A DNA stretch of 49,292 bases from positions 1-49,292 of the forward strand of contig CANDBG010000014.1 of the NCBI GenBank assembly GCA_947382875.1, in the 5' to 3' direction. This DNA comes from an uncultured Oscillibacter sp. GTDB taxonomy: Bacteria > Bacillota > Clostridia > Oscillospirales > Oscillospiraceae. The notes beneath the pieces were generated by a model. It made no database searches, was not told where the DNA came from, and saw only the letters and a list, made by a program, of their open reading frames with translations. The position numbers and the translations under genes were made by a program. Shown piece by piece: positions 8,237 through 15,805 of this stretch. Numbering within the stretch: the stretch's first letter is position 1; every line of letters begins with the position of its first letter.

Positions 8237-8252
8237 ACAACAGGAGGAAATC

Positions 8253-10229
8253 ATGGACTACCGCGAAGAAATCAAGCAGCTGCGGGATACGCTGAACGAA
8301 AACGGCTACCGCTATTACGTGCTGGACGCGCCCACCATGAGCGACTACGAATACGATATGCTGAACCGGCGTCTGGTGGAACTGGAAACACTGCACCCGG
8401 AGGAAATTACGCCGGATTCTCCAACCCAGCGCATCGGCGGGAAAACCCTGGAAGGGTTTTCCCCTTATGCCCATGAGGTGCCGCTGGAAAGTTTGCAGGA
8501 TGTATTCAGCGCTGAAGAAGCAGCAGAATTTTTCCAGCGCATGGAGGAGGCCCTGGGGGCGGATGTGGTTTATTCCGTCGAACCGAAGGTGGATGGCTTG
8601 TCGGTTGCGCTGGAATACCGGGACGGCGTGTTCGTCCGGGGCGCAACCCGCGGAGACGGACGAACCGGCGAGGACGTAACGGAAAACCTGAAAACTATCC
8701 GCTCCATTCCGATGACGCTGCCGGACAAGCTGCCCCGCCTGATCGTCCGGGGCGAGGTGTATATGTCCCGGGCGGTGTTCGAGGAACTGAACACCCAGCG
8801 GGAACTGCAGGAAAAGCCTCTGCTGGCGAATCCACGCAACGCCGCCGCTGGTTCCCTCCGGCAGCTGGACCCGAAGATCGCGGCGGAACGGAAATTGAGC
8901 ATTCAGGTGTTTAACCTGCAGCTGGCGGAGGGGAAGACGTTCGACTCCCATACGGAAACACTGGATTATCTGGCGTCCCAGCGTTTTCGGGTTATTCCGC
9001 ATAAAACGCTTTCCAGCGCCGCCGAATGTCAGGCGGAATTTGTACGGATTAACGATGAACGGATGGAATATCCTTTTGACATCGATGGAGCCGTCGTAAA
9101 GGTTGACCATCTGGCAGACCGTGAAAAATTAGGCAGTACCGCCAAGTTTCCCAAATGGGCGGTTGCGTTCAAGTACCCGCCGGAGAAAAAACCGGCGCGG
9201 GTTCTGGATATCGTGATTCAGGTAGGGCGCACCGGTGTCCTTACCCCGAAAGCCATTCTGACGCCTGTCCGTTTGGCCGGGACAACCGTTACAACTGCTA
9301 CGCTCCACAATCAGGATTTTATTACCGAGAAAGATATCCGTATTGGCGATACCGTAATGGTGCAGAAGGCCGGCGAAATTATTCCGGAAATCGTGGAAGT
9401 GCTGACGAAGGAGCGGCCGGGAAATACGTCCCCCTATCAGCTCCCGGAGACCTGTCCGGTCTGCGGCGCGCCGGTCCGGCGGGATGAGGACGGCGCGGCG
9501 CTTCGCTGTACCGGCGCGGAATGTCCGGCCCAGCTTCTGCGTAACCTGACCCACTTCGCCAGCCGGGACGCCATGGACATTGAAGGTCTGGGACCGGCTA
9601 TGGTACAGGCGCTTGTGGAAAACAACCTGATTTCAAATCCGGCTGATTTGTACAGCCTTCAGGCGGAGGATGTTGCAAAGCTGGAAGGGAAGGGGAAAAA
9701 GTCGGCGGAAAATCTGGTAAAGGCGATTGAGAAGTCGAAAGGCAATGATCTTGCAAAGCTGATTTATGGCCTTGGCATCCGGCAGGTAGGGGAGAAGGCC
9801 GCGAAAATTTTGTCGACGCATTTCCGCACCATGGATGGCCTGACTGCCGCCAGTCTGGAAGAACTGACGGAAATCGACGACGTGGGCGGCATTACGGCCC
9901 AGTGTGTGATCGACTACCTGTCCTCGCCCCAGGCGCAAGACCTGATCGCCCGTCTGAAAGCCGCCGGAGTAAACATGGAGAGCAAGGCGGAGCTGGTAGA
10001 CGAGCGTTTTGCAGGAATGACCTTTGTTCTGACGGGAACCCTCACTCGTTTTGACCGCAAAGCCGCCCAGGCAATGATCGAAGAACGCGGCGGCAAAGCG
10101 GCTGGCTCTGTTTCCAAGCGGACGACTTATGTGGTGGCGGGGGAAGCCGCCGGAAGCAAGCTGAAAAAAGCACAGGAACTGAACATCCCTGTTTTGACAG
10201 AGGATGAATTTGCAGAGATGCTCAAGTGA
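8253..10229 (+). CDS. ligA: NAD-dependent DNA ligase
   Basis: This predicted ligase seals DNA nicks using NAD. The 658-residue protein has the complete LigA order: domain Ia with the NAD-binding Tyr pair (RYYVLDAP), the adenylation domain with the active-site lysine Lys112 in EPKVDGLS, an OB fold, a four-cysteine zinc finger at about 400-423 (CPVCG ... CTGAEC), helix-hairpin-helix repeats (DIEGLGPAMV, EGKGKKSA, EIDDVGGI) and a C-terminal BRCT domain from about residue 585. AGGAGG lies six bases before the ATG. A strong terminator follows and separates it from the convergent cotJC end. Confidence 0.97.
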   Translation: MDYREEIKQLRDTLNENGYRYYVLDAPTMSDYEYDMLNRRLVELETLHPEEITPDSPTQRIGGKTLEGFSPYAHEVPLESLQDVFSAEEAAEFFQRMEEALGADVVYSVEPKVDGLSVALEYRDGVFVRGATRGDGRTGEDVTENLKTIRSIPMTLPDKLPRLIVRGEVYMSRAVFEELNTQRELQEKPLLANPRNAAAGSLRQLDPKIAAERKLSIQVFNLQLAEGKTFDSHTETLDYLASQRFRVIPHKTLSSAAECQAEFVRINDERMEYPFDIDGAVVKVDHLADREKLGSTAKFPKWAVAFKYPPEKKPARVLDIVIQVGRTGVLTPKAILTPVRLAGTTVTTATLHNQDFITEKDIRIGDTVMVQKAGEIIPEIVEVLTKERPGNTSPYQLPETCPVCGAPVRRDEDGAALRCTGAECPAQLLRNLTHFASRDAMDIEGLGPAMVQALVENNLISNPADLYSLQAEDVAKLEGKGKKSAENLVKAIEKSKGNDLAKLIYGLGIRQVGEKAAKILSTHFRTMDGLTAASLEELTEIDDVGGITAQCVIDYLSSPQAQDLIARLKAAGVNMESKAELVDERFAGMTFVLTGTLTRFDRKAAQAMIEERGGKAAGSVSKRTTYVVAGEAAGSKLKKAQELNIPVLTEDEFAEMLK

Positions 10230-10239
10230 AAAAAGAAAG

Positions 10240-10266
10240 GCGGCGGCAAAAATGCCGCCGCTTTTT
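10240..10266 (+). terminator. ligA terminator
   Basis: A 9-bp stem GCGGCGGCA / TGCCGCCGC (10240-10248 with 10253-10261), an AAAA loop and TTTTT. Its T-run touches the stop codon of the convergent cotJC end. Confidence 0.85.
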
Positions 10267-10457
10267 CATTTGTCGAAAGAAGGGTTCATATAGTAGACGT
10301 TTTTTTCGTTCATTTTATCCTTTGCAAGTCTTAATCCTTCGCCGAACCGCTGGAAATGCACAATCTCCCGCGCACGGAGGAACTTGATGACATCATTCAC
10401 ATCCGGGTCATCGGACAGCCGGAGGATATTGTCATAGGTTACGCGTGCTTTCTGCTC
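10266..10457 (-). CDS. cotJC: cotJC 3' exon (C-terminal third of the spore coat manganese-catalase-like protein)
   Basis: The minus strand encodes the last 62 residues of CotJC (starting QKARVTYDNILRLSDDPDV and ending YYMNPSFDK), without a start codon or ribosome binding site of its own. Upstream the CotJC homology stops abruptly at the Glu codon inside CTCTG 10455-10459, and element A begins. Joined to the middle exon at 14995, the frame is restored without loss or gain. The ligand histidine of the dimanganese site (REIVHFQRF, His169 of the rebuilt protein) lies here. Alternatively it is a remnant of an inactivated gene; the exact in-frame ends argue against that. Confidence 0.85.
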   Translation of the reverse strand, partial: EQKARVTYDNILRLSDDPDVNDVIKFLRAREIVHFQRFGEGLRLAKDKMNEKNVYYMNPSFDK

Positions 10458-10459
10458 TG
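10455..10459 (-). repeat. Element A attachment core, left copy (CTCTG)
   Basis: The plus strand reads CTTTCTG-CTCTG-ATGCACC. The second copy is at 14995-14999 in CATC-CTCTG-CTGCC. Recombination between them gives CTTTCTG-CTCTG-CTGCC, the expected cotJC sequence. The element-side arms are imperfect inverted repeats (ATGCACCACTGTAA.GCACAAC here, ATGCTATTTGTAAAAAGCAAC at the other end). On the cotJC strand the core includes the codon of the conserved metal ligand Glu136. Confidence 0.75.
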
Positions 10460-10480
10460 ATGCACCACTGTAAGCACAAC

Positions 10481-12703
10481 CTACTTTTGCTGGGCTTGTT
10501 TTTGTTCCAGGGTACGTTCCATCAGCTCCAGCAGAAGGGGAATGTCGATTGGTTTCGCCATATGCGCGTTCATACCGCTTTCCGCCGACATTCTGCGGTC
10601 TTCGTCGAAGGTGTTGGCCGACAGTGCGATGATCGGAATGCTTGCCAGCGCCGGGTTTTCCAGCGCCCGAATGGCGCGCGCGGCGCTGTGACCGTCCATA
10701 ACGGGCATTTGCAGATCCATCAGAATCAGGGCATAATCGCCGGGCTGGGAGGCTTGTACCTTATCCAAGGCAATCTGACCGTTTTCTGCCGTGTCCACCA
10801 GGAAGCCCTCGTCTTCCAGCAGGGCAACCGCAATTTCCATATTTAAGGGGTTGTCCTCCACGACCAGAATCCGCCGCGGTTCTTCCGCTTTCATCCGTTC
10901 AGCGGTCATGGTTTCGGCCTGCTGCTCGGTCTGCATACGGAGACTCAGGGAAACAATAAAGGTACTGCCCTTGCCGGGCGTGCTTTTGGCCTCGATGGTG
11001 CCGCCCATCATATCCACAAGGTTTTTGACAATCGGAAGCCCCAGGCCCGCGCCCTGAATACCGCTCATGGTGGTATTTTTCTGACGCTCAAAGGGTTCAA
11101 AGATATGTCCGATGAAATCCTCGCTGATGCCGATTCCCGTGTCCTCGACGATGAATTGATAAGCGGCATAGAGACGGGTGGCGTTCTGTTCGGCAAACGT
11201 AACGGTGACGCGTCCGCCGGGTTCGGTATATTTGATGGAATTGTTAATCAGGCGAAGGAGGACCTGGGTCAATTTTTCCTGGTCAGCGAAAACGGTAGGA
11301 TGTTCCAAACCGGTAAACGCCACGGAAAACGCTATGTTTTTCTCCGCGGCTTGCGGCAAGCAGCGTTCCTGCACCTGATGAGCGACGTCCAGAAGGCTGC
11401 ACGCAGTTTCCACCATGTGGATACTGCCGGATTCAAACCAGGAGATTTCCAGAACATCGTCCATCAAATGCAGCAGCTGTGCGCTGGAGCGTTCAATGGC
11501 TTCCAGATAGCTTTGCAGACGCTGTGGATCGTCCTTGTGGGTTTTGGCGAGGGAGGTGAAGCCGACAATTGCGTTCAGGGGCGTCCGCATATCGTGGGAC
11601 ATATTGGAGAGGAAGGTATTGCGGGCCAGGTTGGCGGCCTTGGCCTGATGGAGCGCGTTTTCCAAAATTTGATTACGCTCCTTTTCCTGGCGGATTTCCT
11701 CGTCGACGCTGCGAAGTCCGAACATGATTTGCGAAGCCGTTCCCTTTTCGCCTACGTTAACGATAAAGAGCTGCAAGTATTTGATATCCCCATCCTTCAG
11801 GATGCGGAAGTTTGCATGAAAGGATTTTTGACTTGCCAGGGTCTGGTGGATATAAGCAGGACTCACGGACTTGGAAAAAATCTCGCGGTCTTCGGGGTAG
11901 ACCCAGGTTTTGCAGTAATCGTCCGCAAAGCCGGAAAACTGGCGCACCTGGAGGTCTTTGCCGAACTGGTATTCCGGACAGCTGCCCACCCGGTAGGGCT
12001 GGATAAAATCCTCCTGCAAATCCACGTAAAACATGGACTCGTAGTTGATGCTGAGTCCGCCGATCAATTCCAGGCGGCGCTGCAATTCGTCGTTGATGTG
12101 TTCCAGGGCAAGATTGTATTCCTCGGACTGGCTTTGCAGCTGCTGCTGGCGGAGGCTGTTTTCATCCAGAAGGGCGGCCCGTTCTTCGATTTGATGGATT
12201 CGTTTTTCGGTTGCGTCGGCGATAAACACATAAAAAACATCACCGGCGCTGCTTTCGAGGAAGTGGCCATAGTCTTCCACCCAGCAGATTTGTCCATCTT
12301 TCCGAATGATGCGGTATTCCACATAATCCAGGTCATACTGGCTGTTGGTAATCTGCTCCCAGATGCTGTCTTCCACATCCTGATAATCGTCCGGGTGGAC
12401 GAGGCCGCGGAAGGAATTGCCGGTCAAGTCACGAAGTTCCTCCTCCGTCTCACAGCCGAAAATGCGCAGAAGCGCCCGGTTGACATAAAGGATTTCCTGC
12501 TGTCCGCGTGCGCGGTAGATTAGAAAGCCGCCGGGCATTTGATCGGTGAAATGCCGGATCTGCTTTGCGTTTTCGCGGTCCTGTTCATTGAGCAAGAGCG
12601 GCCGCGTATGGGCCGGTTCCTGGTTGGAAGCCTCCATCTCGCCGGACGCCGAAAGATCAACTCCAGTCAGAAGATATTCAATCAAGCTGTGATTATCACG
12701 CAA
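10481..12703 (-). CDS. Cytoplasmic hybrid sensor histidine kinase (PAS-PAS-HisKA-HATPase-REC)
   Basis: This 740-residue protein has no membrane segment. A PAS domain spans about 53-165 (FLIYRARGQQEILYVN ... ITRKDGQ-like core), with a second PAS-like region at about 218-335 and a coiled coil at 335-360. Then come HisKA with His370 in the MSHDMRTPLNAIVGF box, HATPase with NNSIKYTEPGG and VEDTGIGIS and GAGLGLPIV, and a C-terminal receiver domain with Asp663 (LMDLQMPVMDG). The TTG start 12703 has GGGAGG eight bases upstream. It is cargo of element A with its own sigma-A promoter, so it would be lost from any cell in which the element is excised. The partner protein is unknown. Confidence 0.9.
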   Translation of the reverse strand: MRDNHSLIEYLLTGVDLSASGEMEASNQEPAHTRPLLLNEQDRENAKQIRHFTDQMPGGFLIYRARGQQEILYVNRALLRIFGCETEEELRDLTGNSFRGLVHPDDYQDVEDSIWEQITNSQYDLDYVEYRIIRKDGQICWVEDYGHFLESSAGDVFYVFIADATEKRIHQIEERAALLDENSLRQQQLQSQSEEYNLALEHINDELQRRLELIGGLSINYESMFYVDLQEDFIQPYRVGSCPEYQFGKDLQVRQFSGFADDYCKTWVYPEDREIFSKSVSPAYIHQTLASQKSFHANFRILKDGDIKYLQLFIVNVGEKGTASQIMFGLRSVDEEIRQEKERNQILENALHQAKAANLARNTFLSNMSHDMRTPLNAIVGFTSLAKTHKDDPQRLQSYLEAIERSSAQLLHLMDDVLEISWFESGSIHMVETACSLLDVAHQVQERCLPQAAEKNIAFSVAFTGLEHPTVFADQEKLTQVLLRLINNSIKYTEPGGRVTVTFAEQNATRLYAAYQFIVEDTGIGISEDFIGHIFEPFERQKNTTMSGIQGAGLGLPIVKNLVDMMGGTIEAKSTPGKGSTFIVSLSLRMQTEQQAETMTAERMKAEEPRRILVVEDNPLNMEIAVALLEDEGFLVDTAENGQIALDKVQASQPGDYALILMDLQMPVMDGHSAARAIRALENPALASIPIIALSANTFDEDRRMSAESGMNAHMAKPIDIPLLLELMERTLEQKQAQQK

Positions 12704-12753
12704 CTGTGCGCCCTCCCTCGTAGCAGAATGCCATTAATCATTCATTATCCATC

Positions 12754-12782
12754 ATCATACCATACTTTCAGGAGTCTGTCAC
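12754..12782 (-). promoter_or_regulatory. Promoter of the element A histidine kinase
   Basis: Minus strand GTGACA (12782-12777), a 17-base spacer and TATGAT (12759-12754). It indicates expression in vegetative cells, independent of the recombinase gene. Confidence 0.6.
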
Positions 12783-12835
12783 CATAATTTCCTTAATTTC
12801 CTGAATTTTTGGAGGAAGCGTTTTCCAGGTTTTGC

Positions 12836-12872
12836 AAAAAAAGCAGTGCCGCGCAGAGGAGCGTGGCGCTGC
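12836..12872 (-). terminator. Terminator of the 93-residue ORF
   Basis: Minus strand stem GCAGCGCCACGC / GCGCGGCACTGC (12872-12861 with 12854-12843, two mismatches) followed by a run of at least seven T residues. Confidence 0.7.
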
Positions 12873-12889
12873 TTTTGGTTGAGCGGCGT

Positions 12890-13171
12890 TTAACCGTGTT
12901 CGATTTCGTCGGCGATGCGGTCAATTTCGTCGGCGATGCGGTCAATTTCGATTCTCAGCCATTCCAGCTTTTTTTGCAGGACCTGCCGGTCGACGTCGCT
13001 GTCGCTGGCGGACAGACGAGCCAGGGCCAGCATTTGGCGAAGACGCAGCTCGATTTGATTCAAGGCATCCTCGACGGCCTCGGAGAGCGGGGAAGGGAGA
13101 GGCTGGTTCCAGTGTTCATCCTTTTCGCCGCCGGATGGCGTTGGAAGGGCTGTAATTTCTCGGTCATCCAT
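12890..13171 (-). CDS. Hypothetical 93-residue protein with helical C-terminal repeats
   Basis: No family is recognised. The N-terminal 30 residues are Pro- and Gly-rich and likely disordered. The rest is a continuous amphipathic helix ending in a tandem IDRIADE repeat, produced by a 21-bp DNA duplication (12904-12948). GAGG lies about 11 bases before the ATG. It has its own promoter (TTGCAA / TATACT) and terminator, so it is an independent single-gene unit inside element A. A helical, acidic small protein could be a regulator of the element, but nothing in the sequence shows this. Confidence 0.6.
   Translation of the reverse strand: MDDREITALPTPSGGEKDEHWNQPLPSPLSEAVEDALNQIELRLRQMLALARLSASDSDVDRQVLQKKLEWLRIEIDRIADEIDRIADEIEHG
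12904..12948 (-). repeat. 21-bp tandem duplication in the 93-residue ORF
   Basis: Two consecutive 21-base units with the core TTTCGTCGGCGATGCGG encode the repeated IDRIADE heptad. Confidence 0.8.
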
Positions 13172-13207
13172 TGGATCAGGTTCCTCATTTCCAGAGTAAT
13201 ATAAAAA

Positions 13208-13236
13208 AGTATAGCATAGAAAGAGGAAACTTGCAA
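13208..13236 (-). promoter_or_regulatory. Promoter of the 93-residue ORF
   Basis: Minus strand TTGCAA (13236-13231), a 17-base spacer and TATACT (13213-13208). Confidence 0.65.
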
Positions 13237-13261
13237 CTCAGAGTGAGCTTTTGGGCCTGGG

Positions 13262-14803
13262 CTAAAAATTCCAATGAATTTCAACAGGCGGGCTTTTTTC
13301 TCCCGGGGCGCGTTTTCCGACAAGGATAAATTCTATCAAAAAATCCACCATTTCCCGCGTCAGGCGTTGGGGAGAAAGGAAAGGGGGGGCGGTATCTTCG
13401 TTGGCGGCCTGGGTGTTTAAGGCTTCAAGCTGTTCCCGGGTATCTTGAAGCTGCTGTGTCAGGCTCTCACGTTCTGCTGTGAGGCCGTCCAGAAGGCGGT
13501 TAAAATCGGTTTCTGTGATTCTGCCGGAAGCCCGGTCCAGGTATAGGGCTTGAATGCTCTTGAGATATGCAGTATCCTTTTTTTCATAAGCGGCCAGACG
13601 GTTCAGGAGAGCGTCCCTTTGCCGCTGTAAGCCGTTTCTGTACGGGAATTTTTCAGCCAGGAGACCGGCATCCAGATATTGCGTACAAAGGCATTGCAGC
13701 TCGCTGAGAACCATACCTTCCAGCTTTTCTACGGCGATAAAGCTGCCGGTGCAGGCGTTCTTGGCAACGCGGCGGGTTGGACATTGCAGATAATGCCGTC
13801 CGCGGTTTTTGGAGGAACGCAGAGTATAACCGCAGCAGGCGCAGTGCGTTTTCCCGGCGAAAAGACCGATGCTGCCGCCGGAAAACGGTTTTGCCCGCTG
13901 GACTAGAAGCGTCTGCGTCTGATTCCAGAGTTCCAGACTGATGATGGCCTCATGGGTATGCTCCACCCGGTACCAAAGACTTTTCGGCCGGGGACGGTTT
14001 TTCTTGGTCTTGTAGGACGCGCTTCCATATTTCCCTTGGACCATGTTGCCGATGTACATTTCGTTGGAAAGAATACTGGCGATAGCGGGATATTTCCAAA
14101 GCGAGCCGGTTTTTCCTGCGGGCGGGCGGACGCAAATTCCATGCAGACGCTTGTATTCGGAAGGATTCGGGATACCCCGTTCATTCAGCATTCGGGCGAT
14201 GGCGGTTTTGCCGTACCCCTGTACAAAGAGCGCAAAAATTTCCCGGACAATCGCAGCAGCGTCCTGATCAACGAGCAAGCGGCCTTTCTGCGATGGGTCC
14301 TTTTGGTAGCCGTAGAGGGCGGAGGAGCCGATATGAAAACCGTTCTCCCTGCGGTTCACCAGCACGCTTCGGATGTTTTTCGACATATCCTCCAAATACC
14401 ATTCATTGACGAGTCCATTGATTTGCCGGGATTTTTTATTTCCATCGTTGTTGGTGTCGGCGTTGTCCACAACGCTGACAAACCGGATTCCCCAGAGCGG
14501 AAAGAGGCCATGGAGGTACTTTTCCACCAGCTCCAGCTCACGGGTAAAGCGGGACTGTGTTTTACAAAGGACGATATCAAACCGTCGCAGTTCCGCATCT
14601 CGCAGCAGCCGGCAAAAGGCTGGGCGGCTGCGGTCCGCACCGGTATAGTCGTCATCGCTGTAAATATCGTACACATCCCACCCCTGTGTTTGCGCATATT
14701 GCAGCAGCAGCGCTTTTTGGTTCTGGATACTGCCGCTGTCGTCTGTATTTTGCCGTTTGTTCCGGTCTTCTTCAGACAGGCGGCAATAAATAGCGGCTTT
14801 CAT
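13262..14803 (-). CDS. Large serine recombinase of element A
   Basis: This predicted site-specific recombinase would integrate and excise element A. The 513-residue protein has the resolvase catalytic domain with nucleophile Ser10 (AAIYCRLSEED) and CKTQSRFTREL, then the recombinase domain (GYGKTAIARMLNERGIP), a zinc ribbon (CACCGYTL ... YLQCP ... NACTG) and a long coiled coil at about 395-470 typical of large serine integrases. It is complete. Its ATG lies inside the end of a 49-residue ORF (32-base overlap), so translation is coupled. Compared with recombinase B the sequence is quite different, so the two elements are not duplicates. Confidence 0.93.
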   Translation of the reverse strand: MKAAIYCRLSEEDRNKRQNTDDSGSIQNQKALLLQYAQTQGWDVYDIYSDDDYTGADRSRPAFCRLLRDAELRRFDIVLCKTQSRFTRELELVEKYLHGLFPLWGIRFVSVVDNADTNNDGNKKSRQINGLVNEWYLEDMSKNIRSVLVNRRENGFHIGSSALYGYQKDPSQKGRLLVDQDAAAIVREIFALFVQGYGKTAIARMLNERGIPNPSEYKRLHGICVRPPAGKTGSLWKYPAIASILSNEMYIGNMVQGKYGSASYKTKKNRPRPKSLWYRVEHTHEAIISLELWNQTQTLLVQRAKPFSGGSIGLFAGKTHCACCGYTLRSSKNRGRHYLQCPTRRVAKNACTGSFIAVEKLEGMVLSELQCLCTQYLDAGLLAEKFPYRNGLQRQRDALLNRLAAYEKKDTAYLKSIQALYLDRASGRITETDFNRLLDGLTAERESLTQQLQDTREQLEALNTQAANEDTAPPFLSPQRLTREMVDFLIEFILVGKRAPGEKSPPVEIHWNF

Positions 14804-14921
14804 TGGTTGTCTCCAACTGTTGAATCAGCTTCGCCCATACGTAGGTAAAGTGTTCTGTGGTAGTTTCAGAGGTGCCGTTCTGAAAAACGCTTTTGCAGAT
14901 TGCTTGTCGTTCTTCCTGCAT
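14772..14921 (-). CDS. Small ORF coupled to recombinase A (candidate directionality factor)
   Basis: A 49-residue ORF begins MQEERQAICKSVFQNGTSET and ends ESRYLLPPV. AAAGGAG sits 10 bases before the ATG. Its last 32 bases overlap the recombinase start. It is unrelated at a glance to the small ORF of element B, but shares size class, position and coupling, and both contain a short W-AKL or W-QRGVLLALKEL helix. Large serine integrases need a small recombination directionality factor for excision, often encoded nearby. The role is inference only. A loosely sigma-E-like sequence (CTTCTAT, 14 bases, CATAACCT) lies upstream at about 14945-14973. Confidence 0.6.
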   Translation of the reverse strand: MQEERQAICKSVFQNGTSETTTEHFTYVWAKLIQQLETTNESRYLLPPV

Positions 14922-14994
14922 CGACGTTCAACTCCTTTCAGAAAAGGTTATGCAGTTTCCGGCAGGATAGAAGTTGCTTTTTACAAATAGCATC

Positions 14995-14999
14995 CTCTG
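14995..14999 (-). repeat. Element A attachment core, right copy (CTCTG)
   Basis: Second copy of the five-base core, in CATC-CTCTG-CTGCCAAG on the plus strand. The cotJC side continues with the middle exon. Confidence 0.75.
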
Positions 15000-15216
15000 C
15001 TGCCAAGTCTTCGGTAAGGTCGCCGATCAGGTCGCCCGTGACCTGCATGGAGGAGGCGGACCAGGGAAAGCCGGAAGCAAATTGAGGGTATACGCCCGCG
15101 GTGTGGTCAACGAAGTAAGTGTCGAACCCGGCGGTACGAATCTGTTCTTCGGTTAGATTTCGGGTGAGCTGGTGAACGAGTGTTCCGACCATTTCCAGAT
15201 GACCCAGTTCCTCTGT
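14995..15216 (-). CDS. cotJC: cotJC middle exon
   Basis: The minus strand encodes CotJC residues 63-136 of the rebuilt protein (TEELGHLEMVGTLVHQLT ... LIGDLTEDLAAE). Homology breaks at both ends exactly at the recombination cores: GTACC 15215-15219 towards element B and CTCTG 14995-14999 towards element A. It holds the predicted dimanganese ligands Glu65 and His68 (EELGH) and Glu136, the very last codon. Reading past the junction gives element sequence (DAICKKQLLS) and a stop. An internal ATG at 15192 could be mistaken for a start, but it has no ribosome binding site. Confidence 0.87.
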
Positions 15217-15219
15217 ACC
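15210..15219 (-). repeat. Element B attachment core, left copy (CCTCTGTACC)
   Basis: This direct repeat differs by one base from CCTCCGTACC at 18709-18718; the invariant part GTACC is the minimal core. The variable base is the third position of a Thr codon (ACA here, ACG at the other copy), so either crossover product encodes the same protein. Confidence 0.75.
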
Positions 15220-15266
15220 CAGAGGTTATCTGAAATAGAGCCATGCCAACAGATGAAATACAGGAG

Positions 15267-15295
15267 TTGAATGGTATAGAGCGATGTGGTATACT
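15267..15295 (+). promoter_or_regulatory. Promoter of the orphan NIF3-insert gene
   Basis: TTGAAT (15267-15272), a 17-base spacer and TATACT (15290-15295), 48 bases before the GTG start. Confidence 0.6.
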
Positions 15296-15342
15296 GGCTT
15301 CAGAAAACCCGAATCAGACGTTTGAAGAAGGAGCGAAGCGCA

Positions 15343-15675
15343 GTGGATTTTTCGTATTGCAAGATCGAAGTGTATCTTCCGGAGACACATTTTTCCGCTT
15401 TACAAAAAGCATTGCAGAAGGCAGACGCAGGGCATATCGGGAAATACGATTCCTGCCTTTCTTACAGCAGGGTAACGAGCTGCTGGCGGCCTTTGAGCGA
15501 TGCACAGCCTTATATTGGACAAACGGGCGAGGTCAGCCAGGAAACAGAGTTGAAGGTGGAAACGGTTTGTTTTACGGAAGCAGTGAATCGAACAGTCGAA
15601 GCGATAAAGCAAATACACCCTTATGAAGAACCGGTGATCAATGTAATTCCGCTGTATCGCACCAGTTTTGATTGA
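15343..15675 (+). CDS. Stand-alone NIF3-insert (YqfO PII-like domain) protein
   Basis: This 110-residue protein matches the domain that is inserted in long NIF3/YqfO proteins: IEVYLPETHFSALQKALQKA, then the GHIGKYDSC motif, FRPL-like WRPLSDAQPYIGQTGE and a C-terminal HPYEEPVINVIPL. As a separate protein it resembles small YqfO/CutA-like proteins of unknown function; the fold is related to PII and CutA1. The GTG start has AAGGAG nine bases upstream. It is the first gene of element B. The chromosomal nif3 gene in this window lacks this domain. Confidence 0.72.
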   Translation: MDFSYCKIEVYLPETHFSALQKALQKADAGHIGKYDSCLSYSRVTSCWRPLSDAQPYIGQTGEVSQETELKVETVCFTEAVNRTVEAIKQIHPYEEPVINVIPLYRTSFD

Positions 15676-15745
15676 TGCAATGAATGATTGATGAGCGATC
15701 GATGCAAGATAGATGAACGATCGACAAAATGATTGATGATTGATG
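15669..15745 (+). repeat. GATTGATG / GATCGATG repeat tract
   Basis: The octamer GATTGATG occurs at 15670, 15686, 15731 and (overlapping) 15738, with variants GATCGATG at 15697 and GATCGA at 15719. The tract fills the gap before the Fic gene. Related words (GTGATTGATGAAAA, GAGTGATGA) recur within the Fic gene at 16558-16675, where they encode the acidic linker. It could be a binding array for an element protein, or slippage-derived sequence. Confidence 0.6.
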
Positions 15746-15805
15746 TATAGTATATGTGAAAGAAAGCGAGTAAATCAGAAAGTCTTTACAAAGAGCGAGG
15801 CTGAT

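Larger units (their letters stand above)
10455..14999 (-). mobile_element. Element A: serine-recombinase element inside cotJC (skin-like)
   Basis: This 4540-bp insertion, flanked by direct CTCTG cores, splits cotJC between codons 136 and 137. It carries, all on the minus strand like cotJC: a 49-residue small ORF, a large serine recombinase, a 93-residue hypothetical protein and a hybrid histidine kinase. There are no phage structural, replication or conjugation genes. The family precedent is the skin element in sigK and SPbeta in spsM of B. subtilis, which are cut out in the mother cell by large serine recombinases during sporulation. Excision of this element is inferred from the frame-perfect junction. 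Confidence 0.82.

Noticed and set aside
11105-12523. Long open frame of 472 codons on the plus strand
   Set aside because: It lies antisense to the histidine kinase, which has clear domains and motifs. The plus-strand product has no motif, and the frame is a by-product of GC-rich codon usage.
14938-15192. The middle cotJC exon as an independent gene from ATG 15192
   Set aside because: No ribosome binding site precedes this ATG, and the homology to CotJC continues upstream of it to the element B core.
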